Shown: positions 22,801-34,839 of the stretch, piece by piece
Position numbering within the stretch: the stretch's first letter is position 1
Layout: each line of letters opens with the position of its first letter
NCBI GenBank assembly: GCA_038380435.1
Contig: JAWZYU010000027.1
Location: forward strand, 1,919,156-1,983,155
Source: Ryuthela nishihirai
Taxonomy: Eukaryota > Arthropoda > Arachnida > Araneae > Heptathelidae
Direction of reading: 5' to 3'
DNA: 64,000 bases
Program-made: the position numbers and the translations under genes
Notes under the pieces: generated by a model
The model's input: only the letters and a program-made list of their open reading frames with translations
Told to the model about the DNA's origin: nothing
Databases searched by the model: none

Positions 22801-25412
22801 GTTGCAGGGAAATACTCCATCTTCGATACCAGAGCCTACATCAAAGTTATACTGTTTGGGTTTGAGAAAGATTTTTAGTCCTTGTGGTGCTGTGTTGCAG
22901 GGAAATACTCCATCTTCGATACCAGAGCCTACATCAAAGTTATACTGTTTGGGTTTGAGAAAGATCTTTTAGTCCCTGTGGTGTTGTGTTGCAGGGAAAT
23001 ACTCGATCTTCGATACCAGAGCCTACATCAAAGTTATACTGTTTGGGTTCGAGAAAGATTTTTAGTCCCTGTGGTGGTGTGTTGCAGGGAAATACTTCAT
23101 CTTCGATACCAGAGTCTACATCAAAGTTATACTGTTTGGGTTTGAGAAAGATCCTTTAGTCCCTGTGGTGGTGTGTTGCAGGGAAATACTCCATCTTCGA
23201 TACCAGAGCCTACATCAAAGTTATACTCTTTGGGTTCGAGAAAGATTTTTAGTCCCTGTGGTGGTGTGTTGCAGGGAAATACTTCATCTTCGATACCAGA
23301 GTCTACATCAAAGTTATACTGTTTGGGTTTGAGAAAGATCCTTTAGTCCCTGTGGTGGTGTGTTGCAGGGAAATACTCCATCTTCGATACCAGAGCCTAC
23401 ATCAAAGTTATACTGTTTGGGTTCGAGAAAGAATTTTAGTCCCTGTGGTGGTGTGTTGCAGGGAAATACTTCATCTTCGATACCAGAGTCTACATCAAAG
23501 TTATACTGTTTGGGTTTGAGAAAGATCCTTTAGTCCCTGTGGTGGTGTGTTGCAGGGAAATACTCCATCTTCGATACCAGAGCCTACATCAAAGTTATAC
23601 TCTTTGGGTTCGAGAAAGATTTTTAGTCCCTGTGGTGGTGTGTTGCAGGGAAATATTTCATCTTCGATACCAGAGTCTACATCAAAGTTATACTGTTTCG
23701 GTTTGAGAAAGATCCTTTAGTCCCTGTGGTGGTGTGTTGCAGGGAAATACTCCATCTTCGATACCAGAGTCTACATCAAAGTTATACTGTTTGGGTTTGA
23801 GAAAGATCCTTTAGTCCCTGTGGTGGTGTGTTGCAGGGAAATACTCCATCTTCGATACCAGAGCCTACATCAAAGTTATACTGTTTGGGTTCGAGAAAGA
23901 TTTTTAGTCCCTGTGGTGGTGTGGTGCAGGGAAATACTTCATCTTCGATACCAGAGCCTACATCAAAGTTATACTGTTTGGGTTTGAGAAAGATCTTTAA
24001 GTCCCTGTGGTGGTGTGTTGCAGGGAAATACTCGATCTTCGATACCAGAGCCTACATCAAAGTTATACTGTTTGGGTTCGAGAAAGATTTTTAGTCCCTG
24101 TGGTGGTGTGTTGCAGGGAAACGCTTCATCTTCGATACCAGAGTCTACATCAAAGTTATACTGTTTGGGTTTGAGAAAGATCCTTTAGTCCCTGTAGTGG
24201 TGTGTTGCAGGGAAATACTTCATCTTCGATACCAGAGTCTACATCAAAGTTATACTGTTTGGGTTTGAGAAAGATTTTTAGTCCCTGTGGTGGTGTGTTG
24301 CAGGGAAATACTCCATCTTCGATACCAGAGCCTACATCAAAGTTATACTGTTTGGGTTTGAGAAAGATGTTTTAGTCCCTGTGGTGGTGTGTTGCAGGGA
24401 AATACTCCATCTTCGATACCAGAGTCTACATCAAAGTTATACTGTTTGGGTTTGAGAAAGATCCTTTAGTCCCTGTGGTGGTGTGTTGCAGGGAAACACT
24501 CGATCTTCGATATCAGAGCCTACATCAAAGTTATACTGTTTGGGTTTGAGAAAGATTTTTTGGTCCCTGTGGTGGCGTGTTGCAGTGAAATACTCCATCT
24601 TCGATACCAGAGTCTACATCAAAGTTATACTGTTTGGGTTTGAGAAAGATCCTTTAGTCTCTGTGGTGGTGTGTTGCAGGGAAATACTCCATCTTCGATA
24701 CCAGAGCCTACATCAAAGTTATACTCTTTGGGTTTGAGAAAGATCTTTTAGTCCCTGTGGTGGTGTGTTGCGGGGAAATACTCCATCTTCGATACCAGAG
24801 TCTACATCAAAGTTATACTGTTTCGGTTTGAGAAAGATCCTTTAGTCCCTGTGGTGGTGTGTTGCAGGGAAATACTCCATCTTCGATACCAGAGCCTACA
24901 TCAAAGTTATACTGTTTGGGTTCGAGAAAGATTTTTAGTCCCTGTGGTGGTGTGTTGCAGGAAATACTTCATCTTCGATACCAGAGTCTACATCAAAGTT
25001 ATACTGTTTGGGTTTGAGAAAGATCCTTTAGTCCCTGTGGTGGTGTGTTGCAGGGAAATACTCCATTTTCGATACCAGAGCCTACATCAAAGTTATACTG
25101 TTTGGGTTTGAGAAAGATCCTTTAGTCCCTGTGGTGGTGTGTTGCAGGGAAATACTCCATCTTCGATACCAGAGCCTACATCAAAGTTATACTGTTTGGG
25201 TTTGAGAAAGATTTTTAGTTCTTGTGGTGGTGTGTTGCAGGGAAATACTTCATCTTCGATACCAGAGTCTACATCAAAGTTATACTGTTTGGGTTTTAGA
25301 AAGATCCTTTAGTCCCTGTGGTGGTGTGTTGCAGGGAAATACTTCATCTTCGATACCAGAGCCTACATCAAATTTATACTGTTTGGGTTTGAGAAAGATC
25401 CTTTAGCCCCTG
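19818..25412. repeat. 93/94-bp minisatellite, about 60 copies, with 2,807-bp higher-order repeat
   Basis: The monomer contains GTCCCTGTGGTGGTGTGTTG, AAATACTCCATCTTCGATAC, CAGAGCCTACATCAAAGTTA and TACTGTTTGGGTTTGAGAAA. Two variants often alternate: a 93-bp form (GAGCC, TTCGAG, ATTTTTAG) and a 94-bp form (GAGTC, TTTGAG, ATCCTTTAG). Private mutations repeat at a spacing of 2,807 bp, about 30 monomers: for example TGGCGCG at 19894 and 22701, and corresponding blocks at 20075/22882 and 21021/23828. The second copy has lost about 281 bp (three monomers) near 24.4 kb. Open frames of 60-114 codons inside are products of the repeat and shift with the 93/94 alternation; they are not genes. Confidence 0.97.
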
Positions 25413-26045
25413 GGTAGATATGTTGCGGGAAATAACGCTGTCTTTGATGCCAGAGTCTACATCAAAGTTATACTGTAGCCTAGATTCTGTACCCTAGTTT
25501 ACTGTAGTATAGATTCTCTGACCCCTGGATAGGTATGTTGCGGGAAAGAACGCTCTCTTTGATACCAGAGTCTACATCAAAGTTATACTGTAGCCTAGAT
25601 TCTGTAGCCTAGTTATACTGTAGTATAGATTCTTTGACCCCTGGATAGGTATGTTGCGGGAAAGAACGCTCTCTTTGATACCAGAGTCTACATCAAAGTT
25701 ATAGTGTAGCCTAGTTATATTGTAGTATAGATTCTTTGACCCCTGGATAGGTATGTTGTGGGAAAGAACGCTGTCTTTGATACCAGAGTCTACATCAAAG
25801 TTATACTGTAGCCTAGTTATACTGTAGTATAGATTCTTTAGCCCCTGGGGCGGCGTGTTGCAGGGAAATACTCCATTTTTGATACCAGAACTTTATGGTC
25901 TCTGATATCGAAGACGGCGTGCTTTCGATAAACAGTATAACTACATCATAGTTATACTGTTTCGGTTTGAGAAATATTCTTTAGTCCCTGGAGTGGTTCG
26001 TTGCCGGAAAGCACGCCGTCTTCGATACCCAAGTTTTATGTCACC
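25413..26045. repeat. Diverged edge of the minisatellite, longer period and inverted end
   Basis: The monomer core (ATACCAGAGTCTACATCAAA) continues, but with inserted GTAGCCTAGATTCTGT and GTAGTATAGATTCTTTGACC segments, giving a period of roughly 100-117 bp for about four copies. After 25860, ATCGAAGACGGCGTGCTTTC and its reverse complement (near 26005) form an inverted pair. Confidence 0.85.
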
Positions 26046-26312
26046 TCTATGTCAAACGTGTTATGGTGATAAACCATTTGTCTCCCCTGCGAAATAAGAA
26101 TTAAGTCAAAACTTAAAATTTTACCCCCCTATGTACTCTCCTGATGGACTGGTCTCGTAAGGAATGATTCTGACGGGAAAAATTAATCACTCTTTCAAAA
26201 AGTAGAGCACACTATTTTCCAACGTAATGTACGTTGTAGTGGGGAAAGAAAAAATCTTTTCAGCGATGCAATTCACCGGAAAAATCAGGTTTATTAACAC
26301 CATAATCAATAC

Positions 26313-26513
26313 GTGAGGTTCACTAAAAACGTTTTGAGATCATTGTCAAACCGTCATGTTTTCGCAAGGAGGGAGTTGTTTCCGGTCATTCTTTTATTAT
26401 ACATTTATTACGTTCGGGTGCCTAAATATGACACCATTAAACATGTTTTACTTGATTGTCGTTTTTTTAATCTTGAAAGGAGTTTTTATTTTGCTTACCT
26501 TACAGGAGAATAA
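26313..26513 (+). pseudogene. Non-LTR retrotransposon C-terminal fragment
   Basis: The frame reads VFARRELFPVILL and then YDTIKHVLLDCRFFNLERS. The D..KH.LLDC..F..ER pattern is the conserved cysteine/histidine region at the end of I/R1/Jockey-type ORF2 proteins. Nothing upstream is recognisable, and the minisatellite edge lies only about 270 bp away. Confidence 0.55.
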
Positions 26514-26549
26514 CCTTGAAGAAATTACGTTTCATTCATGAATTTTCTT

Positions 26550-28586
26550 TTGTTTTTTAATGTATAGCAACCGGAAAACGAAAAGAAAAGCTGATTTTTT
26601 TTTAATCGACCATACGTCGGAAGCAAGCTGTTTTGGAGGTACAGTTGGTTCTACACTTTATTATAATAATCTAATTTTTGTGCTGATTTTTGTTAAATGA
26701 TGTACCAGGAAGGCACGTACTCGATTTATCAAATTCTGTGTTCTCACACTAAAAAAATAAGAGAATAAATTAATTTGTAAAACATTTCACCTATAAAATC
26801 AGCGGTAGGAAATGCATTGATTCTAATGTCATACTAAATAAAAATTTATTGTCGCATATCAAAATTGAAGTTCAATATTTAATTTTGAAATTGCAATCTT
26901 AGAGAAAATTAAGATTTGACTAAAATTTGATTTAGTAACAGTGTGTTTAAATTATTGTTTACGAACTTAATGAAATTAAAAGATTTATTATTCACGTTTC
27001 TATTATAAACTACACCTGACCATTCTGGCAAAAGATATCGAAACCTTATTTCGAATGGTGTGATTGCAGAAAGGAAATCAGAAATGCTGATCAAGGAAGT
27101 ATGAAATGTTTCTCTAAATGAAGACCATAAATAAGATCTCTTTTGAGAGAGACGAAGTTCTCTTTCTGGTCTCTCTAACAAACAAAAGATTCTTGTTTTC
27201 TCTCACACGAAGTCAGTAGACAATGCAGAAGGCATTGGGCGGGGGGCGGGGCACCAGCCAACATCTTCAACCAATCTGCATTCGTCAGGTGCATTGAAGG
27301 AGAGACGTGTGAGCCAATGAATTGGAGACTGATTACTTCAGTGGCAGGAGTGAATAGATAAACCTTAATTATAAATTAAAATTATTCTATTATTTGCTTA
27401 AAAAGTAGATTAAAAAGAGTTAGTTGAAGAAATTAAGAGAACTAAGTTAGTTGTAATTATTTTTGCATCCTAACGCAAAACACGATTCTATCATAATGTT
27501 ATGACAGATGAACGTGCTGCAGTGAGTTTATGAAAAACTGACATGAACGCTCGCCAATGCTTCTGCGTGAGATTTATGTGACACACGAGTTGGAAATTGG
27601 AACCGATCTGAAATTAAAGAAAGACAGAAATGCAATGTTGGAGTTGTGGGGATGGAAAAAAACAGGACGCATTCTCAGTATACACGCGATAAGTGTTTGA
27701 AAAGAAAAATATTTTTATATGGTGAGTGCACGTTGGTTAGTTTTATTAGTTTAAAATCTAATGAGTTAGCACAGATAATTAGAATGATTTGTGCCTAAAG
27801 TGAGGGATAAAAAAGAAGGACATTGACTATAAAAAATTAAGAGGTAAACGTTGATTAATTGAGTAGACAGAACTAGTTTTAATTGCTCTGTAGGAAATGA
27901 CTTTTACTTTATGTACGATAGTACTTAGTTTGTTTATAATAATTTCATCCATGCTTTTGTAATAAATGGCATTGTTTTGTAATTTGTATTATAAAAAAAT
28001 CCTTATATATACCCACGCTCAGTGCTCATCCATTTTAAATTTGCTACAATATCATATAACGAATTGTCAGTCATAATCGCAAAAACACATTACAGGGGGC
28101 TTCTCTGCTCTGCGCCGTTGGGAATCATGGTACGCCATCCAGATCTATCTCTCTGTATACATAATCCTGTGGTATTACTATTGGAATAACGGTATTTATC
28201 ATATTATATTTATATGTATATATTTAATTTTTGAAATGCAAGGAGTGCAACTTGCAATTTGAAATAATGTTTGCCGATAAAACATTGATTTCTCAGTACC
28301 AATGGCTCTCAATATTCGCATCTTGGTAAACATAGAAGCACGAGCTACAGGGAATGAAGAAAACGTCCTTTAAAAATAAGACATAATCCTTCCTATTAAG
28401 AATCAGTGAGATACATTAAGTCTGTGATTAGAAGTGTCAATAGCAAAGGAAAGAAACGGGGAATTATTAATATCCGTTTAAATTGGCCATTGAAAAATTA
28501 TCAACCATATTGAAAGGGACGTTTCCTACTCAAAGAAGAAAAATTGGCAACGATTCTTCAACTGTTGTCAACACATCTCGAAGCGT
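26550..28586. other. No supported gene; small GC-box cluster
   Basis: Mostly AT-rich. A run of overlapping GC boxes (27237-27252) followed by CCAAT (27271) stands out and could be a promoter, but no transcript start or coding exon follows. The 90-codon minus ORF at 26909-27181 is not recognised. Confidence 0.4.
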
Positions 28587-28599
28587 CTAAATGCACAAT

Positions 28600-28994
28600 T
28601 GGGGCGGGAGTGGCTCAGTCAGTAGCGCGCCAGGATCGTAATCTGTAGTTCCCAGGTTCGAGTCCCAGCTGGGTCACCGTTGAGATTTATCTCCGCAAAA
28701 TTCCCCGCCCTGCCCACGGTCAGTAGGGGACACCGATGGGCTTGGAAAGGCCGCCGTCCGTCGGATGGGACGTTAAGCCGTGGCCCCGTGTGCGGGAGAG
28801 CCATACCCTGTGCACGTTAAAGAACACGCTGGATGGCCTTGACGGGAGGCTACCATCTGTCTCCCAACAGCTGTTCCAGTGGGTCCCCTCCACCAACCTT
28901 CTCTGAGCCTTCGGGGTCCATGTGACCTGGCCATTTAGCCCATGGTGTGCAAAAAAATTGCCGCTCAGAGGTAAAACAAACCAAACAAACCAAA
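28600..28994 (+). mobile_element. tRNA-derived SINE, family B, full length with TSD
   Basis: A 395-bp copy flanked by the 13-bp duplication CTAAATGCACAAT (28587-28599, 28995-29007). A box TGGCTCAGTCAG, B box GGTTCGAGTCC, and a short A-rich tail with CAAAC repeats. Very close to the copy at 18323, which suggests recent activity of the family. Confidence 0.93.
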
Positions 28995-29007
28995 CTAAAT
29001 GCACAAT

Positions 29008-30585
29008 CAGTTGTAGCGAAGGGGATAAAAGCGTTGTACGCCGATGATCCTGAGATTCTGCAGAACAGGGGTGTTCAGAGTTCTCTTTAAGGATACTCTG
29101 CACTGGAAGGTGAAGAATTCAGCGATGAAAGCGAAGGTTACTTCCAAAAATAAAAGTGGGTTCGTCTATGACGTAGAAAATCTGACTTTGTTTGCCGAGT
29201 CAAAGGTCAACTGATATCGTGATTCGGAATCCAAGATGGCGAGCGAAAAGAAAAAATAAGGGGACTTTTTGTCAGAGAGGCGTAGCCTCTTCAAGGTCTA
29301 AAGGTCATTTAGAGCTAATGTATGTAATACTTGAATGTGAACACAAATAAAATATCTGAAGTTTTAGAGCCCTTTGCTATTTTTGTACAATTTGCACCGA
29401 AAGCGCAACCACTTACAATTAAATTGATTAAACAAATTCCGTGCGAAGCAGGAAATGTTGCATACTTGAAAAGTTTGCGTGTTCGGTGAACTTTAAAATT
29501 TTATTGAAAAAGGGGTACTTAAAAAATATTTCAGAAACACTAACCTAGACGACTATAGGGAGTAAATTTTCTCAATAACAATACATAAATGCAGTGGCAT
29601 ATGGACAGAGTGAAGCCCGGATGTAGAAAAAGAATCGAGGGGGGGAAGGAAGAAACACAATTCAGCTGGAAAAATGTGAAATGGAAAGGGAGGGGATCGA
29701 ATGCAGCATAGCATTTCTCACTCCGTATAGACGGGATATTTTAATCACTTTAAGCAATTTTCTTTGCCTCTATTGTCCTTAGTGGCATTGTGAAAGGGGA
29801 GGGGGGGGGCATGGCTCCTGCCCCCTGATCCGTCCCTGGGCAGAATCATTAAATCGTTTTCCATGTTGATCTCATTATGAAAATAAGAGAAGATAATAGT
29901 TTGAAATCGTCCTTTGTCTCTCTGTCCGTTGTTAGCACTTTAACTTCTTTATTTATAGAAATCTGCCATTATAGTGGTCCTATTAGGGAGAGGTTGGCAA
30001 ACGGCGACGTCGATTTCTATTGGTTGCCGCTGTCACGTGTCTCATGGGCGCCATTTCTGGGCTTCGATTGTTGGATTGCACCTTAGCTCTGTGATAGTTA
30101 CGTAATGAAGTAAATATGTACTGGCGGATATCACACAAATAAACAGGTACACATGTTATAGATAAAAAAAAACAAACGTTGATTAATAATTATCTGCATG
30201 TGCTATTACTTTAATGTTGCACAATTTCATTCAGAAACCATTTAGCCATCATATATTGGAATCAGCAGAGAGAGCTTTTAGTCTATTGTGATAAAATATT
30301 ATCAGGCAGCAAAAAGGTTCTATCAGTTAAACTTCTCTAAAGAAAGGTTAGTGGTTTCCTTTTCTATAATAACTGATATACAAAGGGAGTTCCCCAAACA
30401 ATTGAAAATTGACAGCATTGCTTTGAAGCCACCCAAGTGTACCCATGGGTTAATTCATACTGTCTGGTAACCGTGGCAACCGTCGTTTAATTTCTCGCGG
30501 AGTTTTAATTATGCATAGAAATCGGTTGAAGTGATGAGGTATCTTCTTCGAGGCATTTTTGTGACTGTTTCTTTTTATTACTTTA
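29008..30585. other. No recognised feature
   Basis: AT-rich apart from a short GC-richer patch near 29995-30060 containing CACGTG. Small ORFs here match nothing I recognise. Confidence 0.5.
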
Positions 30586-30587
30586 TC

Positions 30588-30770
30588 TTATGGATATCGC
30601 AACCAAACAGCGTTGTGCAATAATATTTTGTGTGCGACTTGGAAGAAGGGATTCGGAAACAGCAATTGTTGAAAGAAACGTAGAAGGAATTATTAGAAGG
30701 AAGAATGAGTAGCACAATCAACAGTTCACCAAATGATACACGGATTTCGAAAATGGTACAGAATCGTCAT
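30588..30770 (+). pseudogene. Possible mariner-type transposase N-terminal fragment
   Basis: The reading TKQRCAIIFCVRLGRRDSET, then (next frame) FTK and YTDFENGTES, resembles the mariner N-terminal helix-turn-helix pattern QR..IkFcvkLGks..ET...W...F..G.ES. It is short, with one frameshift, and there is no catalytic region nearby. Confidence 0.35.
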
Positions 30771-31149
30771 CTTTGAAATCTCACAAATCTCAGAAATCGG
30801 ACAACGCTTTTCAGTTTTGATATCCATAAGGTGATGAATTTGAAATAAACAGTCACAAAGATGAATTTAACAAAAAGCTACGAAGATACCGAAACTAACT
30901 CTATGCTTAATAGAACACTGCGAGAAACTAAACAACGGTTGATATGGTTAGGAGGCAGTAAGGATAACCTCTGGGTACACTCGAGCGGCTTCTAAACGGT
31001 GTTGCCAATTTACAGTAAAAATGTTGTCTTATTTTAGAACTCCCTCTGCATATTTTTTTGTTTTAGGAAACAGTTAGCACATACATCTGAATACTGACAC
31101 AGATTTAACATCGCTTAAGGTCATGTGGTCTGTAAAAGGTAGATAGGCA

Positions 31150-32281
31150 AACATTTAAAATGTTAGAAACCTGTGGTTAAGAGCTTCGCTGTAACCATTG
31201 GTTTCTGAAATTGCAATTTGTGATTTTAAAAACATTCATCATCAGTTTTCATAATTTGTGGTCGAATGTGAGATCGTAGTGGCATACAAGGCAGGTTAGT
31301 TAGCATAATGAAAGCTCTCTATAATAACACTGATTCCTCTGTGAAAATTGTGGTAAAGTTTGTAGCAAATGGTTTAGCATTGCTGGTAGAATTACACAAG
31401 CTGCATTTTATCTCCTTTTCTCTTTAGTTTGGTTATTATGTTATGAGGAATTCACTGCAAGGGGAAGACTTTGTTTTTAAAAGGTCCAGAGAACCGAAAA
31501 TTATTATATTGACGGTTTGGCCCCTTTGGCAAATATGTTGACGAGATGAACTCTTTCATTAGAGATGTTGATGAGATTGGTAGAAGAGTAGGTTTGGTTA
31601 TAAACAGAGAGAAGACTAAAGTGATAAAAATTTTTCTTTTAGGCTGTTTCTCAGTTGCTTTGAATGGCTGCACACTTGAGCAAGTGTCTGCGTTTAATTA
31701 TCTTATAATTAGAGAAAAAAACTGATGACATGCGGCATGAGATTAACAGACGAATAGGGATTGCTGCTCGGACTTTTAAGAATCTGTGGAGTGTGTGGAT
31801 AAATAGGTATATACACCTAAAATCTAAAATCAGACTGTATAATACTTTGGTTCTTTCCAGGGTTTGTTTTGAAACTTGGACACTTTGTAAACAGGATAAC
31901 AGGAAACTAGATGCTTTTGATTCTAGATGTTTACGCAGTATCTTGCACATTAGGTAGTTGAGTTTTTCAACTAATGATGAGGTTATGCAAAGGAGTCGGG
32001 AACCTCCTTTAAGCAGCATATTGTGCAAGCAGAGACTCCGTTGGTTTGGCGTGTTCCCATATTCATAGCTATAGATTAGCGAATAGGGTTATGAACAGTG
32101 TGCCTAAAGGCCTCAGAAAGAGGGGAAGACCTAGGATGCGGTGGCCAGACAATGTCAAACAGGACCTTGTTAAAATTAATCAACAGTGACGAAATGCAGT
32201 AGATGTAGCTCAGGAGAGATGTGATTGGAGAAAAACGTTTCAGTCTGGTAGGGCCTCCGAAGCCCACGACTGCTTGAGGAT
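31150..32281 (+). pseudogene. RTE retrotransposon copy C, 5'-truncated and heavily decayed
   Basis: The DNA follows the 3' half of RTE copy B (62500-63620) from the RT palm to the end. Recognisable pieces are MRHEINRRIGIAARTFKNLW, then LDAFDSRCLRSI and a final CTGCTTGAGGA where the other copies begin their GAT tail. Several indels and stops are present, and the YADD region is lost. The 5' boundary is fuzzy. Confidence 0.82.
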
Positions 32282-32289
32282 TTTGTACG

Positions 32290-33130
32290 TAACATCCTAT
32301 CAACATTACTTCTTAGAGGATGTATCTGTTACCCATAGATTTTCTGTTAGTCACATTAATGGCAAAGGTTTCATTTTTCTATTCGTTGGCAGAGACACTA
32401 ACACGAAACGAAATAAGCTCCACAAGGATGATCACCAACAAGATTTCTCCCATATTCTGAACTTATTCGTTATCTTAGTTTGTTAATGAAAAGACATGAT
32501 AAAGATTGTTTAAGTCAAAAGATAAGAAAGTTATTATTTTATCACAAAGGTACGATTTATGATCCAATACAAAATCAAGAATACTATTAAAAATGGAGAA
32601 AATGAGTCGGCTAATTCGAAAAGCATCACTGTACTTCATCTTAATACTCTTTAACTAATATCCGCATTATAGTGGATTCAAATCTATTTGTTCGTCCAAA
32701 CCTATTCTTTTCATCCATGTCTAGTTTGTAAACATTCCTTGTCTTTCATTAATAGCCCGAAAAATGGAATTTTGTTTTTACTCTAAAACATCAACAGTCC
32801 TGAATCATTTCAAAAATCCACCCGTAGCCACGTTGTTATTTGTTTAACACCCTGGAAATCTAAGACACGGAGGAAGGGGAGGTCGTGGATCGCACCTGGC
32901 TCAAGGCAAATTTTCTTCTACACCCATCTTCATCCTGTTACATAAAACAGCTTAAGAGTGGTGAAATACTCAGTAAATGAATAGAACATATTTCAAATTT
33001 ATTTTTATGCCTATATAAATGACCCTTTTGTACAAATGACTTTTTACGGTGTTAAACACATGAATGACTTTTGTAGAAAGTTCATTCGTCATTAGACTGA
33101 TGATTGTGCTATTCTCTGAGCTTTTGCAGT
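32290..33130. other. No supported gene; possible tRNA-like half near 32865-32925
   Basis: GGTCGTGGATCGCACCTGGC (about 32890) resembles the B-box region of the sequence at 36158-36245. Otherwise unremarkable. Confidence 0.35.
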
Positions 33131-33136
33131 AAAGGT

Positions 33137-33409
33137 TCATTCCACTTTATGGATACGAAGATGCTCTTCAAGAACTTGCTTCAGTTTGAAACTCTTTCCA
33201 CAGTGAGAACACGTGTGCGGACGATCTCTGGAATGGATGAACCTATGGCACTTGATGTTGGCTAGCCAATCAGTCGAGCAAGGACACAATGAACAAGGAT
33301 ATCTCTTGCCTTGCCTCCTTCCCCTCCATCTGCTTCTTCCTGTGCTTATTCAGGAATTGGAATGACGTCAACCTGCATTGGCATATTTCACATTCATAAA
33401 GAGGCCCAC
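33137..33409 (-). pseudogene. C2H2 zinc-finger terminal exon, frameshifted (copy 1)
   Basis: The minus strand encodes YECEICQCRLTSFQFLNKH (first finger, second histidine pair degraded). After a 1-base shift near 33275 it reads RYPCSLCPCSTDWLANIKCH, RFIHSRDRPHTCSHCGKSF and KLKQVLEEHLRIHKVE, then a stop at 33137-33139. The RDRPHTC link between the last two fingers follows the classic C2H2 spacing. A pyrimidine-rich tract ending in CAG (acceptor at 33410-33411) precedes the exon, as expected for a 3'-terminal coding exon. Upstream exons would lie at higher coordinates and were not found. It is a paralogue of the exon at 35507-35754. With the frame broken, it is probably a relic of a zinc-finger locus; alternative terminal exons of a BTB-type gene are one possible origin (inference). 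Confidence 0.75.
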
Positions 33410-33616
33410 CTGTTTTACATAAAAAAAGTGACACATTAAGGTTATTCTCTTAAAATAACTAACAAACTTCGCTAATGCAAACACCGTACTCTGGAACCTT
33501 TTTCACGAAGAATTATAAACACGCAAACACAATTTACACTAAAAGATGTTTTATGAAAATAAAAAAATGATTTCGAAATACTTAATTTTTGCTATTAGTT
33601 AATGATGTATTGATAT

Positions 33617-33816
33617 AAAAAATAAATACCCCTTCAAGCAGCTGCTTGCCACAGAGGTCTGACAGGAGCCTGTCAGTTTATATGCCATAGTAGAAGGTCT
33701 GAGAGGATGGCAGGCCCTCAGCAGAAAAACGACACAAACAGCCATGGCTTACCCGGGGCTCGAACCCAGGTCCCTTAGATCAGTAGCCAAGCGCTCTAAC
33801 CACTCGGCCATGGGAC
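33617..33816 (-). mobile_element. tRNA-derived SINE, family A, most complete copy
   Basis: On the minus strand the head starts GTCCCATGGCCGAGTGG. The A box TGGCCGAGTGG is complementary to 33800-33810 and the B box GGTTCGAGCCC to 33757-33767. The pattern GGCCGAGTGGTTAGAGC matches class II (Leu/Ser-type) tRNA heads. The body and the CAAGCAGCTGCTTG tail follow, ending in an A/T-rich run at 33617-33640. Confidence 0.88.
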
Positions 33817-33819
33817 GGA

Positions 33820-34837
33820 TAACAGGGGAAAAACATTTAAAACGTTACGAGAAAATTAAATTCCTGTATTGAATTAAATTTTCCGTTTTTCGGGTCATAG
33901 TGGTATTTTTAATGCAAATATTCAAGCATTTTAGCACCCAAACGTTGGTTTGTGCACACACACATTTTTTTCTCTCTACGTATCGATTGGTAAGGACACG
34001 GTGCATTTTAAATAATACACGTACTTGATTGTTATTTTTTGTAAGAATAGGTCTTAATTTTGATTGCATCATCAGGCAAAACATTGTCAGCAATCTCCGA
34101 CGAAACACAACAAAAGATGACCAATCGCTTTTGCAGAAGCAAGTGTTTTGCATTTTGATTGTACGTAGCTTTAAGAAACAACGCTCTAATAGAGAAAAAA
34201 CTGCATCGCTGAAATATGTAAGTTGCCTACTTTATAAGGAATAACTTTATTTTGGGATTCCGATTTAGGGAAGGATGTCTCTTGAATCACGATGTCAATA
34301 ATCTTTTTTTAAGTCATTTTGAGGAAGTGAGATCGAAATAATATTATTAAAATATCGATTTTAAAAAATTTTCCTCTGGCATTTAAAGGAATGATGAAAA
34401 CAACCTTTTACCATTAACGTCCAGTCTGTAATAAAAGGTAAAAAAAAATGATTAGCAAAACTGGAAATTATCATTGAACTGCTAAATATGATCTTCATTA
34501 TTTTGATAAAATGAGTTGACGGCTAGTCATTAGCATTACTAAAATAACTATACGTTTTTGCTGCTGCCAAATCTTTAGAGTTTCAGTAATATAAAAATAT
34601 TTCAAATAACATAGCACAAGGGATATATTCAAAAACCATTCAATGTTGGATTTTCCAGACAAAATAAAAAAACAAAATGAATAAAGCTCCTAGCAAAACT
34701 AGTTTCTTTATTGTTTCGCATCATGTTCAGTAATTCTTAGAATATTAAATGTAAACAAATCAACGCTTTTCTCCTAAAATAATCTTTACGGATATTAAAG
34801 TTTTAACAATATCAATGATAAAATTAGATACATGTGG
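33820..34837. other. No recognised feature
   Basis: AT-rich. The 102-codon minus ORF at 33845-34153 has no recognisable domain. Confidence 0.5.
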
Positions 34838-34839
34838 TA

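Noticed and set aside
20075..25406. Repeated plus-strand ORFs of 60-114 codons encoding a 31-residue repeat
   Set aside because: They arise from the 93/94-bp minisatellite, shift frame between monomer types, and have no start or splice context. Not a repeat protein.
19818..25412. CRISPR array
   Set aside because: Repeat is head-to-tail with no unique spacers, in eukaryotic DNA.
31651..32028. 125-codon minus ORF
   Set aside because: It is antisense to decayed RTE copy C; similar antisense frames occur at 63202-63649 over copy B.
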